Below, in pieces: positions 22,896 to 33,882 of a stretch of DNA of 64,000 nt. Source of the DNA: Neoarius graeffei (lineage: Eukaryota > Chordata > Actinopteri > Siluriformes > Ariidae). The translations under genes were made by a program, and so were the position numbers. The notes beneath the pieces are model-generated. The model saw only the letters and a program-made list of their open reading frames with translations. It made no database searches and had not been told where the DNA came from. The stretch lies in NCBI RefSeq assembly GCF_027579695.1, contig NC_083587.1:53513521-53577520 (forward strand), given 5' to 3'. Every line of letters starts with the position of its first letter. Within the stretch, counting starts at the first letter, position 1.

Positions 22896-23423
22896 TTAGC
22901 CATTCAAGTCATTTTTATTTATTTCATTTTAAGGGTATTTGACTTAAATTCATGACAAAGTCTTAGCAGTAAAAACTGAATTTAAGATAAATATACTAAT
23001 ATTAGGATTGTTAAATTCTACAACTAAGCATTGCTAGCTTAAAAGATTCTCCTTTTGTGACCTGTAATTAGTAAAATACTCTAGATATGAGACCAGAGAC
23101 TATCTTGAATCAAGTTAGCATTGCAACATTCAAACATTAAAACATCTCTTAAGATTCCACTTCCCCAGGACCTCAGGCACCAAAAAAAAAGTCTACGCAT
23201 TTTGACTTACAGTGCTTACACAACGCCAAAGCAACAGTGCATTTTGGGGGCACTGACTATTCATGTGTACGAGGGGTTTACAAGATCAGGCACAAAAAAA
23301 ACAAACAAACAAAAAAACACTGAACTTAACTCACAGCATTCCAAAAAGACCTCACTAAAACGCCGTCCACTCACTCATAGCCTTTTTGAAGGCACTTGTC
23401 TGGTCTAGAGTCTGTACAGCATC

Positions 23424-24799
23424 AAGGGTGGCCAGACGTCCGGCTTTAGGCCGGACCGTCCGTCTTTTCAATGTCTTGTCCGGCGCAGCATCAAGCCGGA
23501 CGCACATTTGTCCTCCTTTTAGAGACGATGAGCGGAATTATATAATATCGACTTGCCAGACTGGAAGAGCAGAGTTCGAGAATAACGTTTTGTAGGGAAA
23601 CTGCAGATCTGTGCTGCACACTAGTAATCTACAATAAAGAGTCTATGGCTCGATGTTTTTTGGCATGCAATGCGAACTCCGCACCGCGAGGCGTTGCGTT
23701 CTAGAACGCGTTGCTCTCTATCCTTTGATGATCTTCCTGGCGCGTGCCTAGTGCCCTGGCCCCCTGGCCCTGGCTGGGACTTGGAAACACGAGTCTGTCC
23801 GGTAGACCAGCTGCTCACAACTTAACTTGTTAAGATATGGATGACAGTGCAAATGCACATCTACTATATCTACCTTAAGTTTAATTTCAGTGGTTTGTTA
23901 CTCCACAATGTTTTTAATAAATACAAATATGGTGTTCTAGCCAATTAAGAGCTAATACATGAATTATAATAAATACTATGAATGCTTTAAAACGTTTTAT
24001 AATGTTGCTGGTTATGTTGCCTATTTGTTCTTTGAGAATCTAGAAATGTGCTTTTTGGTACTCAGCACCTTAAGTTTAATTTCAGTGGTTTGTTAACTCC
24101 ACAATGTTTTTAATAAATATAAATACTGTGTGTTCTAGCCAATTAAGAGCTAATACATGAATTATAATAAATACTATGAATGCTACGGCACGGTGGTGTA
24201 GTGGTTAGCGCTGTCGCCTCACAGCAAGAAGGTCCGGGTTCGAGCCCCGTAGCCGGCGAGGGCCTTTCTGTGCGGAGTTTGCATGTTCTCCCCGTGTCCG
24301 CGTGGGTTTCCTCTGGGTGCTCCGGTTTCCCCCACAGTCCAAAGACATGCAGGTTAGGTTAACTGGTGACTCTAAATTGACCGTAGGTGTGAATGTGAGT
24401 GTGAATGGTTGTCTGTGTCTATGTGTCAGCCCTGTGATGACCTGGCGACTTGTCCAGGGTGTACCCCGCCTTTCGCCCGTAGTCAGCTGGGATAGGCTCC
24501 GGCTTGCCTGCGACCCTGTAGAAGGATAAAGCGGCTAGAGATAATGAGATGAGATGAGATGAGATTTCACCAAACTTGAGTGACTTGCATAAAAATAATC
24601 CATTCTCAATCTTGCCACTGTGGTTTACATAAAAATTTGAGGGCTATGAATCAGATGGGATTTGCCATTATTCACCCTAAAATTGATTAGAATGCAGGAA
24701 ATTGCATCTAAGAAATACAAAATTTTCTGGGGGAGGGCCCCCAGACCCCCCCGTCCAAATAATGTCCTCCTTTTTGGTGTTATGGAAATGGTCACCCTA
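23424..24799. mobile_element. hAT-like element with 8-bp duplication, carrying a SINE
   Basis: ACAGCATC is present at 23416-23423 and 24800-24807. Termini AAGGGTGGCCAGACGTCC and TGGAAATGGTCACCCTA are inverted over the first bases. An internal segment of about 115 bp (CCTTAAGTTTAATTTCAGTG ... ATACTATGAATGCT) is duplicated at about 23872-23985 and 24069-24182. No intact transposase was found. Confidence 0.7.
24185..24565 (+). mobile_element. tRNA-Val-derived SINE, copy 9
   Basis: Forward full-length copy nested in the hAT-like element. It lies exactly at the end of the second 115-bp duplicate. Confidence 0.93.
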
Positions 24800-25223
24800 A
24801 CAGCATCCAGAAGGAGCTCACTCTGAATGACTGAGAAAACAGTCGCAGTAAACTTAGGATCTGTAAGGTGGAGTTGAATTGTAATGAAAGATTCAAAGAT
24901 TTCAGTAAAGTTCATTTTATTCCCAAAACAAGCATACTTTGTTTTTTTTTTCTTGAAACAAGATGAACCGCATTTGACAAATGTCCAAAATGTACTTACT
25001 TGTTTTAAAAAAACCTTGTTTTATTTTCAAAGGTGCTCCAAATAAGACTTTTTCAAGACATTTTGTCTATACAAGATTTTCAAGATGGACTGTCTAAAAA
25101 CTAGCCTTTCTAGCTAAATGAGGTTTTGCTTGTTGGCCGATTATGTCTTATAATAAGGGTGGCTAGATGTTTTGACTTGAAAATAGACAAATAAACTTCC
25201 TAAGATTTTTATTTTTTGCAGTG

Positions 25224-25918
25224 TGGTGGCATCTCTGTGGTCAGTTGGCATGACATCACTCTGTCACAGATGCCAGGATGAGACACTGCACCTCCACCTG
25301 CCTCTCTTCCTGTTTATCTCTTAGATCATCGGCTTAGCTCCACCCCCACTGCTCTGCTCGGCTCGTGATGAGAGAACCGATTCTCGCCGGTTGCTCGGAC
25401 GACGAGTCTCGCTGCTTCCACTGCTGCTATAAATAGTCGATGTTTTTAATAGGATAATTTATTGTGTAAGCACTCATCGGTGCAGAGCATCTCCAGAAGG
25501 CAAATGCATGTAAGCATGCACTGATGCGCTGATCACCATGCAGATTCCTGACATTTTCCAAAGATCTGCTCTCTCTCACTGCTCCTTATCCCTCTGTCTC
25601 TCTCTTTCTGTGGAGAGAAGGAAGCAATTATTGCATTCATTGTGACCTGGTTTATCAGTGAAATTGAGATGTTCAAAGCACCGACCATGCATCACTTTAG
25701 CTGCTGTTGGAAATTTACAAAACTTTTAAAAGGTACACTAACAGGCCTTAAATTATGGTTTAGTAAAAAAAAAAAAAAAGTAATGTAAAGTCTTCCAAAT
25801 GCAGTCAGAATGTTTGGTATCCCAAATTTCTTTCTTTAGTTTTGCACTTGATCTGTGAAGCTAATGTAGCTAACAGGTGATGGGATCGTTTCCAAATAAA
25901 TGTATGCATTGGATCACA
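25224..25918. other. Intronic sequence with a TATA-like motif
   Basis: A stretch with more CG than its neighbours (ACCGATTCTCGCCGGTTGCT, CGGACGACGAGTCTCG) is followed by TATAAATA at 25429-25436. It could be an alternative tppp promoter, but no donor or exon could be defined. A poly-A run lies at 25765. Confidence 0.25.
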
Positions 25919-26149
25919 TCTGTCTGTCTATCTATCTGTCTGTCTGTATTTCTACCTATATGTATGTCTATTTACCTACCTATCTATCTATGTCTGTCTG
26001 TCTATCTGTCTGTTTCTATTTGTCTGTATTTCTATCTCTGTCTGTCTATCTACTGTCTGTCTGTATTTCTACCTATATGTCTATCTCCCCATCTGTCTGT
26101 ATGCCTGCCTATCTGTCTGTCAGTCTGTCTATATTTCTACCTATGTGTG

Positions 26150-26236
<87 letters not shown>
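25919..26236. repeat. CTAT/CTGT microsatellite, left part
   Basis: Degenerate (CTGT/CTAT)n becoming pure (CTAT)n from about 26151. The long frames (ICLSIYLSIYLS) are artefacts. Confidence 0.97.
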
Positions 26237-26237
<1 letters not shown>

Positions 26238-27847
26238 CAGTGGCATGCAAAAGTTTGGGCACCCTTACTGAAAATGTCTGTTACTGTGAATAGTTAAGTG
26301 AGCAGATGAACTGATCACCAAAAGGCATAAAGTTAAAGATGACACATTTCTTTTCAGCGTTTTCTGCAAGATTTGTGTATTATTTTTGTTTTGTACAATT
26401 GGAGAGTGAAAAAAGAAAAGGAACACCACGCGAAAGTTTGGGCACCCCAACACATTTGAGTTCTCAGGTAACTTTTACCAAGGTTCCAGACCTTAATTAG
26501 CTTATTGAGCTGTGGCTTGCTCAAATTCTTGGTTAGGAAAGGTCAGATGATGCAGATTTCAAAGCTGTATAAATTCTCTGACTCCTCAAACTTGTCCCTA
26601 AAATCAACAGCCATGGGCTCCTCTAAGCAACTCCCTCGCATTCTGAATAATAAAATTATTGATGGTCACAAAGCAGGAGAAGCTACAAGAACATAGCAAA
26701 GTGTTTTCAGGTAGCTGTTTCCTCAGATTGTAATGTTGTCATTAAGAAATGGCAGTTAACAGAAACAGTGGAGATCAAGGTGAGGTCTGGAAGATGAAGA
26801 AAACTTTCTGAAAGAACTGCTCATTGCTAGAAAGGCAAATAAAACCCCTGTTTGACTGCAAAAGACCTTCAGAAAGATTTAGCAGACCCTGGAGTGGTGG
26901 TGCACTGTTCTACTATGCAGCGACACCTGAACAAATATGACCTTCATGAGAGAGTCATCAGAAGAAAACCTTTCCTGCATCCTAGCCACAAAATTCAGCG
27001 TCTGAAGTTTGCAAATGAACATCTAAATAAGCCTGATGCATTTTGGGAACAAGTCCTGTGGACTGATGAAATCAAAATAGAACTTTTTGGCCACAATGTG
27101 CAAAGGTATGTTTGGAGAAAAAAGGGTGCCAAATTCCAGGAAAAGAACACCTCTCCAACTCTGAAGCATGGGTGTGGATCGATCATGCTTTGGGGTTGTG
27201 TTGCAGCCAGTGGCACAGGGCACATTTCATTGGTCGAGGGAAGCATGGATTCGAATAAAGACCAGCAAATTCTGGAAGCAAACATCACACCATCTGTAAA
27301 AAAAGTTGAAGTTAAAAAGAGGATGGGTCCTACAGTAAGATGATGATCCAAAACACACCTCAAAATCTACAATGGAATACCTCAAGAGGCCCAAGCTGAA
27401 GGTTTTGCCCTGGCCCTCACAGTCCCCTGACCTAAACATCATTGAAAATCTGTGGATAGATCTCAAAAGAGCAGTTCATGCAAGACAGCCCAAGAAACTT
27501 GTAGAACTGGAAGCCTTTTGCAAGGACGAATGTGTGAAAATGCCGCAGGTAAGAACTGAAAGATTATTATCTGGCTACAAAAAGTGTTTACAAGCTGTGA
27601 TACTTGCCAAAGTGGGTGTTACTAAGTACTGACCATGCAGGGTGCCCAAACTTTTTTGCTTCGGGCCCTTTTCCTTTTTTGTCATTTTGAAAATGTAAAA
27701 GATGAAAATAAAAAATTGTTTTGCTTAAAGTATAAAGGGAATGAGTTGTCTTTATGCCTTTTGGAGATCATTTCATCTTCAACTTGCTTAACTGTTCACA
27801 GTAACAGCAATTTTGACCAGGGATGCCCAAACTTTTGCATACCACTC

Positions 27848-27849
<2 letters not shown>
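26238..27849 (+). mobile_element. Tc1-like transposon of a second family, inserted in the CTAT microsatellite
   Basis: Inverted termini CAGTGGCATGCAAAAGTTTG and CCCAAACTTTTGCATACCACT are flanked by TA supplied by the CTAT repeat on both sides. The length, about 1.6 kb, is full size for Tc1. The transposase frame is broken; see 26613-27632. Confidence 0.92.
26613..27632 (+). pseudogene. Tc1 transposase pseudogene
   Basis: Starts MGSSKQLPRILNNKIIDGHK and is interrupted after AGEATRT by a stop. It resumes at 26852-27343 with the second HTH and the catalytic motif WTDEIKIELFGHN, then GSIMLWGCVAASG. After a shift near 27340 it ends with LPWPSQSPDLNIIENLWIDL and a stop at 27630. The DDE signature is recognisable but at least two disruptions prevent expression. 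Confidence 0.9.
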
Positions 27850-27932
<83 letters not shown>

Positions 27933-28253
27933 GCATGTCTGTCTGTCTGTCTGTCCGTCCGTGTCTGTCAGTCTGTCTGTATTTCTACCTGTGTGTCTGT
28001 CAACCCATCTGTCTACCTGTGTCAGTCTGTCTGTATTTCTACCTATATGTCTATCTACCCATGTATCTGTCTGTTCATCCATGCCTGTCTGTCTGTATAT
28101 TTGTCTGTCTGTCTATCTGTCAGTCTGTCTGTATTTCTACCAATATGTCTGTCTCTCTACTGTCTGTCTATCGACCCATCTATCTGTATGCTTGCCTATC
28201 TATCTGTCAGGTCTGTCTGTATTTCTACCTATATGTGTGTCTATCAACCCAGC

Positions 28254-28295
<42 letters not shown>

Positions 28296-28300
28296 CCTGT
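27850..28300. repeat. CTAT/CTGT microsatellite, right part
   Basis: Pure (CTAT)n to about 27932, then degenerate CTGTCTGTATTTCTACC units like those on the left. It is the other half of the array split by the Tc1 copy. Confidence 0.97.
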
Positions 28301-28449
28301 TAAGGGACTTGTATGGTGGACATTCCACATAAACAGATTAAAAAACCGTGGTGAGGTTTCTATGCATATTTATTTAGCATTTCTGGAAGGAGTCTCCAGT
28401 GCCAGTGCTTACAGTCAGAGTTGAAGCTATAATGTTTTCTGATCTGGGA

Positions 28450-30100
28450 AAGGCTTTAGGATGGAGAGGACTTTGCGGTTTCTAGAGAGAAAAAGAGAAG
28501 CTGGTGAGGGAACTAACTTTTCTCGCGGATATTCCACAATATTAATGAATTTTTTTTTAAATCATAAATTGAAATTGTTGACAAATTGCTGCAAATTAAG
28601 AGGAGTAAAAACACAATGGGACAACTCCATTGTTAATTATTTTCCTGTAACAGCATGCCTCATGATTTATTCCTATGTGTGTACAGTACATATTGTTATT
28701 TGAATGTGTGATGTTAAACTGGTAGCTATAAAAGTGCCCTTAATGTTAGCTATATTCGCTTTGGAGGTCCAAAGCAAACTAAAGATACAAACGTTAATTC
28801 AGAACGATTTATATTTGGCTGAAGTAATGGTCAGGATTTTTAAAATGAAGTGTGTAATTTGTGACTTCTGCCCTTTCGTCACTTGTGACAGTTGGTGATG
28901 TCGCTATCTCTTTGTGTGCGTGTGTGTGCGTGTGTCTGTTTTGAGTGCACAACGGACCCACAGTGTCTCTCTGACTGAATGCTAGTCTTGTTCACAACTA
29001 ATAAAGGTTTGTTTCTTACCACAATGAGCTGTAATGCACCAAGCTCTTCAATAGGGATGTCTTCAAGTGGGCCTCGAGGATCTCCTTGTACATTGATTGG
29101 ACTTATGGAGCTCACTTTTAGTCCATCGAGCTGTGCGTTGGAGTGACAAATGCAGGATTGAGCTTGTGAGGCAGTAGTGCCAGCCTGCAGGAGCACAAGG
29201 AGCCCGAGCAACACTACGTGAGTGAGATCATGAGATTACGTGCAGGTTGGAGATCCTCGTACCGTACAACGGCTACGTTCCATAGCTAAAACTGCGATTT
29301 TTGTTTAGTTTTCGCTAGATTGCTCCAGTGCTGAAACAGCAGAGAATATCTTTGTTTCCTGTTTTTCCATGGCAGTGTGGCGTCTCTGAGGTTGTACACG
29401 TTGCGATGTTGGGTGCTATGGGAGCCGCTGTGAGGTGAGCGACGCCTTGCTTGAGTGGCTGCGATTAGAGAACACAAAACATGATTCAGTATTAGTCACG
29501 CTCCCTTCCTTGTTTTGTAAGCTTGTGCCAGGTGATCTGACACTTTTATGACAATAATGCTAACAGCAATAAAGTCTGACAGTTGATTGTGTGATTTAAA
29601 TTGTCGATTGTGTGACTTCTGCCAAAACAAGAATGATGACTGAACAGCTTTGGTAAATTTATGGGTTTAAAAAATATATATAATTACACTGCCAGGTTTT
29701 GAAGAGCTGGATTTTCTTGCTGGTATTAGATGTAAGGAAATACTAGTGCCGTAGACGAAACAAACGCCAGTGGAAATTAAATAAGTAAGGAACAAAACAC
29801 TTGCAGGTGTGCTGTTATAGGAAAATATTCAACTACCGTGTGGCCCATACGTGGTGTTCCTGTTACCACACCAAAGTTTATTGTTTTCCAATAGCAACAC
29901 GCAGAAATGCTCTTGTATTAATGAACAACACATTGTGTTTTTTTCTCTGTTTATAGTTTAATGTCTGCAAGGTAAGTTAGTTCCTGTTTTCACTTACGAC
30001 AGAGCAGCTATAAACTTTCCCTCACCAGCCTCTCTTTAAGTTAATAAGCCGAAAACAATGCAGCTTAGAACATTCCAGAGAAACCAGGAAAGTGTTCCTG
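28450..30100. mobile_element. Possible composite element bounded by inverted segments
   Basis: AGCTGGTGAGGGAACTAACT at 28498 matches, in reverse, both CCCTCACCAGCCTCTCT (30019) and AAGTTAGTTCC (29974). This suggests subterminal inverted repeats of an old element. No target duplication was found. It contains the - strand frame at 29020-29184. Confidence 0.3.
29020..29184 (-). CDS. Unrecognised candidate exon, - strand
   Basis: A 165-base open stretch is bounded by an acceptor-like CTCCTGCAG and a donor GTAAGA. It encodes 55 codons in one frame, including SCICHSNAQLDGLKVSSISP and DPRGPLEDIPIEELGALQLI. I do not recognise the protein. The frame also continues upstream to an ATG at 29214 with a hydrophobic start. 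It lies inside a possible transposon and may be a fragment of that element's gene rather than a host exon. Confidence 0.25.
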
Positions 30101-30225
30101 TGTCGCAGTGTTCAAGATCTTTTCGAAGACTGCGTCAAATCAAACCAAAGGTTACCATTCATTAAGACCTGCTGTGTATAGTAACCTTCATATTTTTTAA
30201 TTTAATACGCTTTCATCAAAAACTA
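29215..30225. other. Intronic sequence, no gene supported
   Basis: A 63-codon - frame (29286-29477) has no recognised domain. The rest is AT-rich without evident features. Confidence 0.4.
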
Positions 30226-32210
30226 CACTACTGTTCAAAAGTTTGGGGTCACTTTGAAATGTCCTTATTTTTGAAAGAAAAGCACTGTTCTTTTCAATGA
30301 CGATCACTTTAAACTAATCAGAAATCCACTCTATACATTGCTAATGTGGTAAATGACTATTCTAGCTGCAAATGTCTGGTTTTTGGTGCAATATCTCCAT
30401 AGGTGTATAGAGGCCCATTTCCAGCAACTCTCACTCCAGTGTTCTAATGGTACAATGTGTTTGCTCATTGCCTCAGAAGGCTAATGGATGATTAGAAAAC
30501 CCTTGTACAATCATGTTAGCACAGCTGAAAACAGTTTAGGCCCAAAAAAAAAAAAAATGTGTGTTTCCGGTTACCCGACCGACCCTAATCCGTACCGCCC
30601 GACCCTAAACTTTTTTTTCGTTTTTTTCCCAGTCGCGACTTTTACCCAACCGCGTGAACCGGAAGTTTTTGTCACTCACTGGGAAAATCAGGGCTTTCCA
30701 CAAGCGCCGGCTGCCGGCCATACAGCCGACTACACAATTAAGTCCAGCCGGCTACTTTAATGACTATTATTTTTGTAGCCCACAGGCTCTAAATATTAAT
30801 TTTCGATTTTAATAAAATTAAATGTTTATCTAACGGACTGACAATGTCAAACTGAACCGCACTCATTTAAGTTGTGATTCGCGCTGTTTGTACCGATAAT
30901 AACCACAAATTCCCCACCGACTTCGTTGATCAGGGGAGAGTAACTCATCCGCCGCCCCGACATGCGGTGTGTGCGCGCACTCGGCGGAGGCAGTAGTGTG
31001 TCGGAGGGAACAGAAGCAGAGATGACGCTTATTTTGTCTTTCACCTAGAGACATGATTCAAATTTTAAAACGGAGACAAACTTCTCCTGTGTTGATCTGG
31101 CATTCAACTTTTTTGCTAGGCTCTATACTTTTTGATCAGTCACAGATCAAACACCATGATCACACCTGGAGAAATTCACACTTTATAATGGGTGTCTATT
31201 GCGTTACACACCAGTGGAACTCAGGAGTTTAGAGTGGAGGCAGCTTGAAAAAAAAAAGCTCTAACTTTCTCATTTAAACTGTTTTCTCAGCCACAATTTT
31301 CACTCTACACACACAACTTTCTCAAAAGTTGTAGTCGCACATTGTGTGAATCAAGACAAGTGTCTCCCTGAGCGATAGGATTTACAGTTTTTGAATGAGA
31401 AGCCTGAAAGTAAGGAGAGGACAGCCGCGCTCTCCCATAGACTCACATTATAAACCCTTTTACTGCAAAATCAGAAAAGTCACTTGTTTTTAACTCGCTC
31501 TAGTGTCCACATTTTTTACACTAGGGACAAAAAAAATTACATTAATGTGTTCATGGGAGCCTTGTAGCACTCAATGTGAAAGAAATTTGTGAATAGCTCC
31601 TTTCATTTCCGTGTAAATCAGCGTTGTTCGTGGAGAGGGAACTCTGAGAAAAAGCACTCTTTGCTTGTTATATTGTGTCTTTTCCCTGCACCGTTACCAA
31701 GGCGACGAGCTCCACTCAGGGAGCAGAGAGGGGCGGGGCTGCTCTCTCTCTCATGGTGTATTGAGCGGTTATATTTACAGAAACATTCATGTTAAAAGGT
31801 GTCTCATGCTGCATCAGATTCATCAGAAGGTGGTAACTCAGATGACCTGCAAAGAAATTCATTATATTTTGTGAAATTATTCCTGTCTAAATATAGGTTA
31901 TGGCAGCCATCTTGAAAAAAAAAAAAGCCTGCCTACTGACCCTAGTTTTGAAATCTATGTAACCGGAAACACACACACTTTTTTTTTTGGCCTTAGCTCT
32001 TTAGAGAAGCTATAAAACTGACCTTCCTTTGAGCAGATTGAGTTTCTGGAGCATCACATTTGTGGGGTCGATTAAATGCTCAAAATGGCCAGAAAAATGT
32101 CTTGACTATATTTTCTATTCATTTTACAACTTATGGTGGTAAATAAAAGTGTGACTTTTCATGGAAAACACAAAATTGTCTGGGTGACCCCAAACTTTTG
32201 AACGGTAGTG
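30226..32210 (+). mobile_element. Tc1-like MITE, copy 1, split by a Harbinger-like element
   Basis: Inverted termini CACTACTGTTCAAAAGTTTG and CCAAACTTTTGAACGGTAGTG are flanked by TA. Without the insertion at 30539-31992 it is about 530 bp, the same as the copy at 54080-54607. Non-coding. Confidence 0.9.
30539..31992. mobile_element. PIF/Harbinger-like element, TTA duplication
   Basis: Ends GGCCCAAAAA...TGTGTGTTTCCGGTTA and TAACCGGAAACACACACA...TTTTGGCC are inverted repeats. TTA flanks both sides (30536-30538, 31993-31995). The copy at 54080 lacks the insertion. Inside are CG-rich pieces (CGCGACTTTTACCCAACCGC) and a 65-codon - frame from 31044 (MKDKISVISASVPSDTLLPP) that I cannot identify. 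Confidence 0.8.
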
Positions 32211-32212
32211 TA

Positions 32213-32602
32213 AATACAGGGTTTAGTTTAGTTTATTAGCTTATTTGACAGGGACCATGTACAAGACATCGCTAGTACCAGAGTTAGCTAGAAAGCTAAT
32301 TTGCGTCTGTGGTCCCTGGTGTATGACGCTAGCCTGGTGTGTAAATGCTTCCGGATTTTAAAACGTACAGAAGCTGCTAAAGAAAGGAAAGATTTGAATA
32401 AATTCAAACAAAGGTGACGCTGGCATCCTATCTAAAGGAAAAACAGATGATAATAATAATAGCAGTTGGGTTCTGGCTCCTGCAGTGCTTGGACCCATAA
32501 TTATGTCAGAGCTGATTTTGTTGTAAAATGACTATTTGTGCCAGTTAGGTTTTTGAAATAATAGTCAAGAGATGTCACAGTGCATTAAGACCTACTTATA
32601 CA
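32213..32602. other. Intronic sequence, no gene
   Basis: No coding region or recognised repeat is seen. Confidence 0.5.
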
Positions 32603-32658
32603 CCCATCCATCCATCCATCCATCCATCCATCCATCCATCCATCCATCCATCCATCCA
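32603..32658. repeat. (CCAT)n microsatellite
   Basis: Fourteen or so uninterrupted CCAT units. Confidence 0.97.
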
Positions 32659-32659
32659 C

Positions 32660-33152
32660 CTGCTGTTTGATGCAGTTCTGTAATCAGCCGATCCCTTGAC
32701 GGCAGCACAATGCATCAAATCACGCAGATACAAATCAAGAGCTTCAGTTACTGTTCACAATGTTCAAACATCAGAATGGGGAAAAAATTATGATCTCAAA
32801 GTGTGACTTTCTTTCACTGTGGCATGGGTGTTGGTTTGAGTATTTTAGAAACTGCTGATCTCCTGGCGTTTTCACACACAACAGCCTCTAGAGTTTACAC
32901 AGATAGAATGGTGCGAAAAACAAAAAGCACTGAGTGAGCGACAGTTCTGTAGGTGGAAACGCGTTGTCGATAGAGGAAAATGGCCAGACTGGTTCGAGCG
33001 TGTTTGCCAGGAAGGATATAGCAACTCTTTACAACCGTGGTGAGCAGAAAAGCATCTCAGCATGCAACAGCAGAAGAACACATTAGGTTCCACTCCTACA
33101 GCCAAGAACAGGAATCTTAAAATCAAAAACAAGTTCCTGTTAAAGTGGCCGG
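32660..33152 (+). mobile_element. Degenerate Tc1-like transposase fragment, third type
   Basis: AGAATGGGGAAAAAATTATG, GGTTTGAGTATTTTAGAAAC, CTGCTGATCTCCTGG and CAGCAGAAGAACACATTAGG follow, in order, the N-terminal HTH region of a fish Tc1-like transposase (LSISETADLLGFSRTTVSRV type). Many small deletions are present, and the end is lost at the RTE insertion. Confidence 0.6.
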
Positions 33153-33172
33153 TGAGTGGAGTGTATATTGTA

Positions 33173-33679
33173 TCATCATCTTCTTTCGGCTGCTCCCGAT
33201 TGGGGGTCGCCACAGCGGATCTTTCGTCTCCGTTGCTCCCTGTCTTCCGCATCCTTCTCTACGACACCTGCCACTTTCATGTCCTCTCTCACCACATCCA
33301 TGTATCTCCTCTTTGGCCTTCCTCGTTTTCATTTGCCTGGCAGCTCCATCCTCAACATTCTCCTTCCAACATGCTCTGCATCTCTTCTCAGGATGTGCCC
33401 ATCCATACCATCTCAGTCTCATCTCTCTCAGCTTCATTCCCAAGCTCTCCACATGTGCTGTCCCTCTGACGTGCTCGTCCCTTATCCTGTCCAACCTTGT
33501 CATCTCAACTCCGCCACCTCCAACTTTGCCTCCTGTCTCTTCGTTAAGGGTACGGTCTCCAATCCATACATCACAGCTGGTCTCACTACTGTCTTATACA
33601 TCTTACCTTTCACTTTTGCTGGGACTTTCCGATCACAAATGACTCCCGAAATCCTTCTCCAACTGCTCCACCCTGCCTG

Positions 33680-33727
<48 letters not shown>

Positions 33728-33864
33728 TCACTTATCGCAGCCCCTATTTTCCTGCACAGTTGACCCCAGGTACTTGAATTCACCAACTTTCTTTCCGTCT
33801 ACTCCTCGCATCTTCACTACACTCTCATCCCCATTCTCACTGATGCACATGTATTCTGTTTTGC
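33173..33864 (-). mobile_element. 5'-truncated RTE-type LINE
   Basis: The - strand encodes the C-terminal part of an RTE (BovB-like) ORF2: KTVVRPAVMYGLETVPLTKR near 33600, then RLDRIRDEHVRGTAHVESLG near 33480, with frameshifts. The 3' end carries (GAT)n-like ATCATCATC at 33173 and GGGGGTCGCCACAGCGGATC. An 18-bp duplication, AGTGGAGTGTATATTGTA, lies at 33155-33172 and 33865-33882. A (CT)n run at about 33679-33723 splits the coding remnant. Confidence 0.85.
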
Positions 33865-33882
33865 AGTGGAGTGTATATTGTA

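Larger units (their letters stand above)
21831..25223 (+). mobile_element. EnSpm/CACTA-like element, copy 3, carrying a Harbinger MITE and a hAT element
   Basis: The same CACTGCAAAAAA / TTTTTTGCAGTG ends; flanks TT and TG agree at one of two bases. It is inflated from about 1.2 kb to 3.4 kb by insertions at 22089-22895 and 23424-24799. Confidence 0.78.

Noticed and set aside
25877..28303. Long frames of (SIYLSIYL)n
   Set aside because: Translation of CTAT/CTGT microsatellite.
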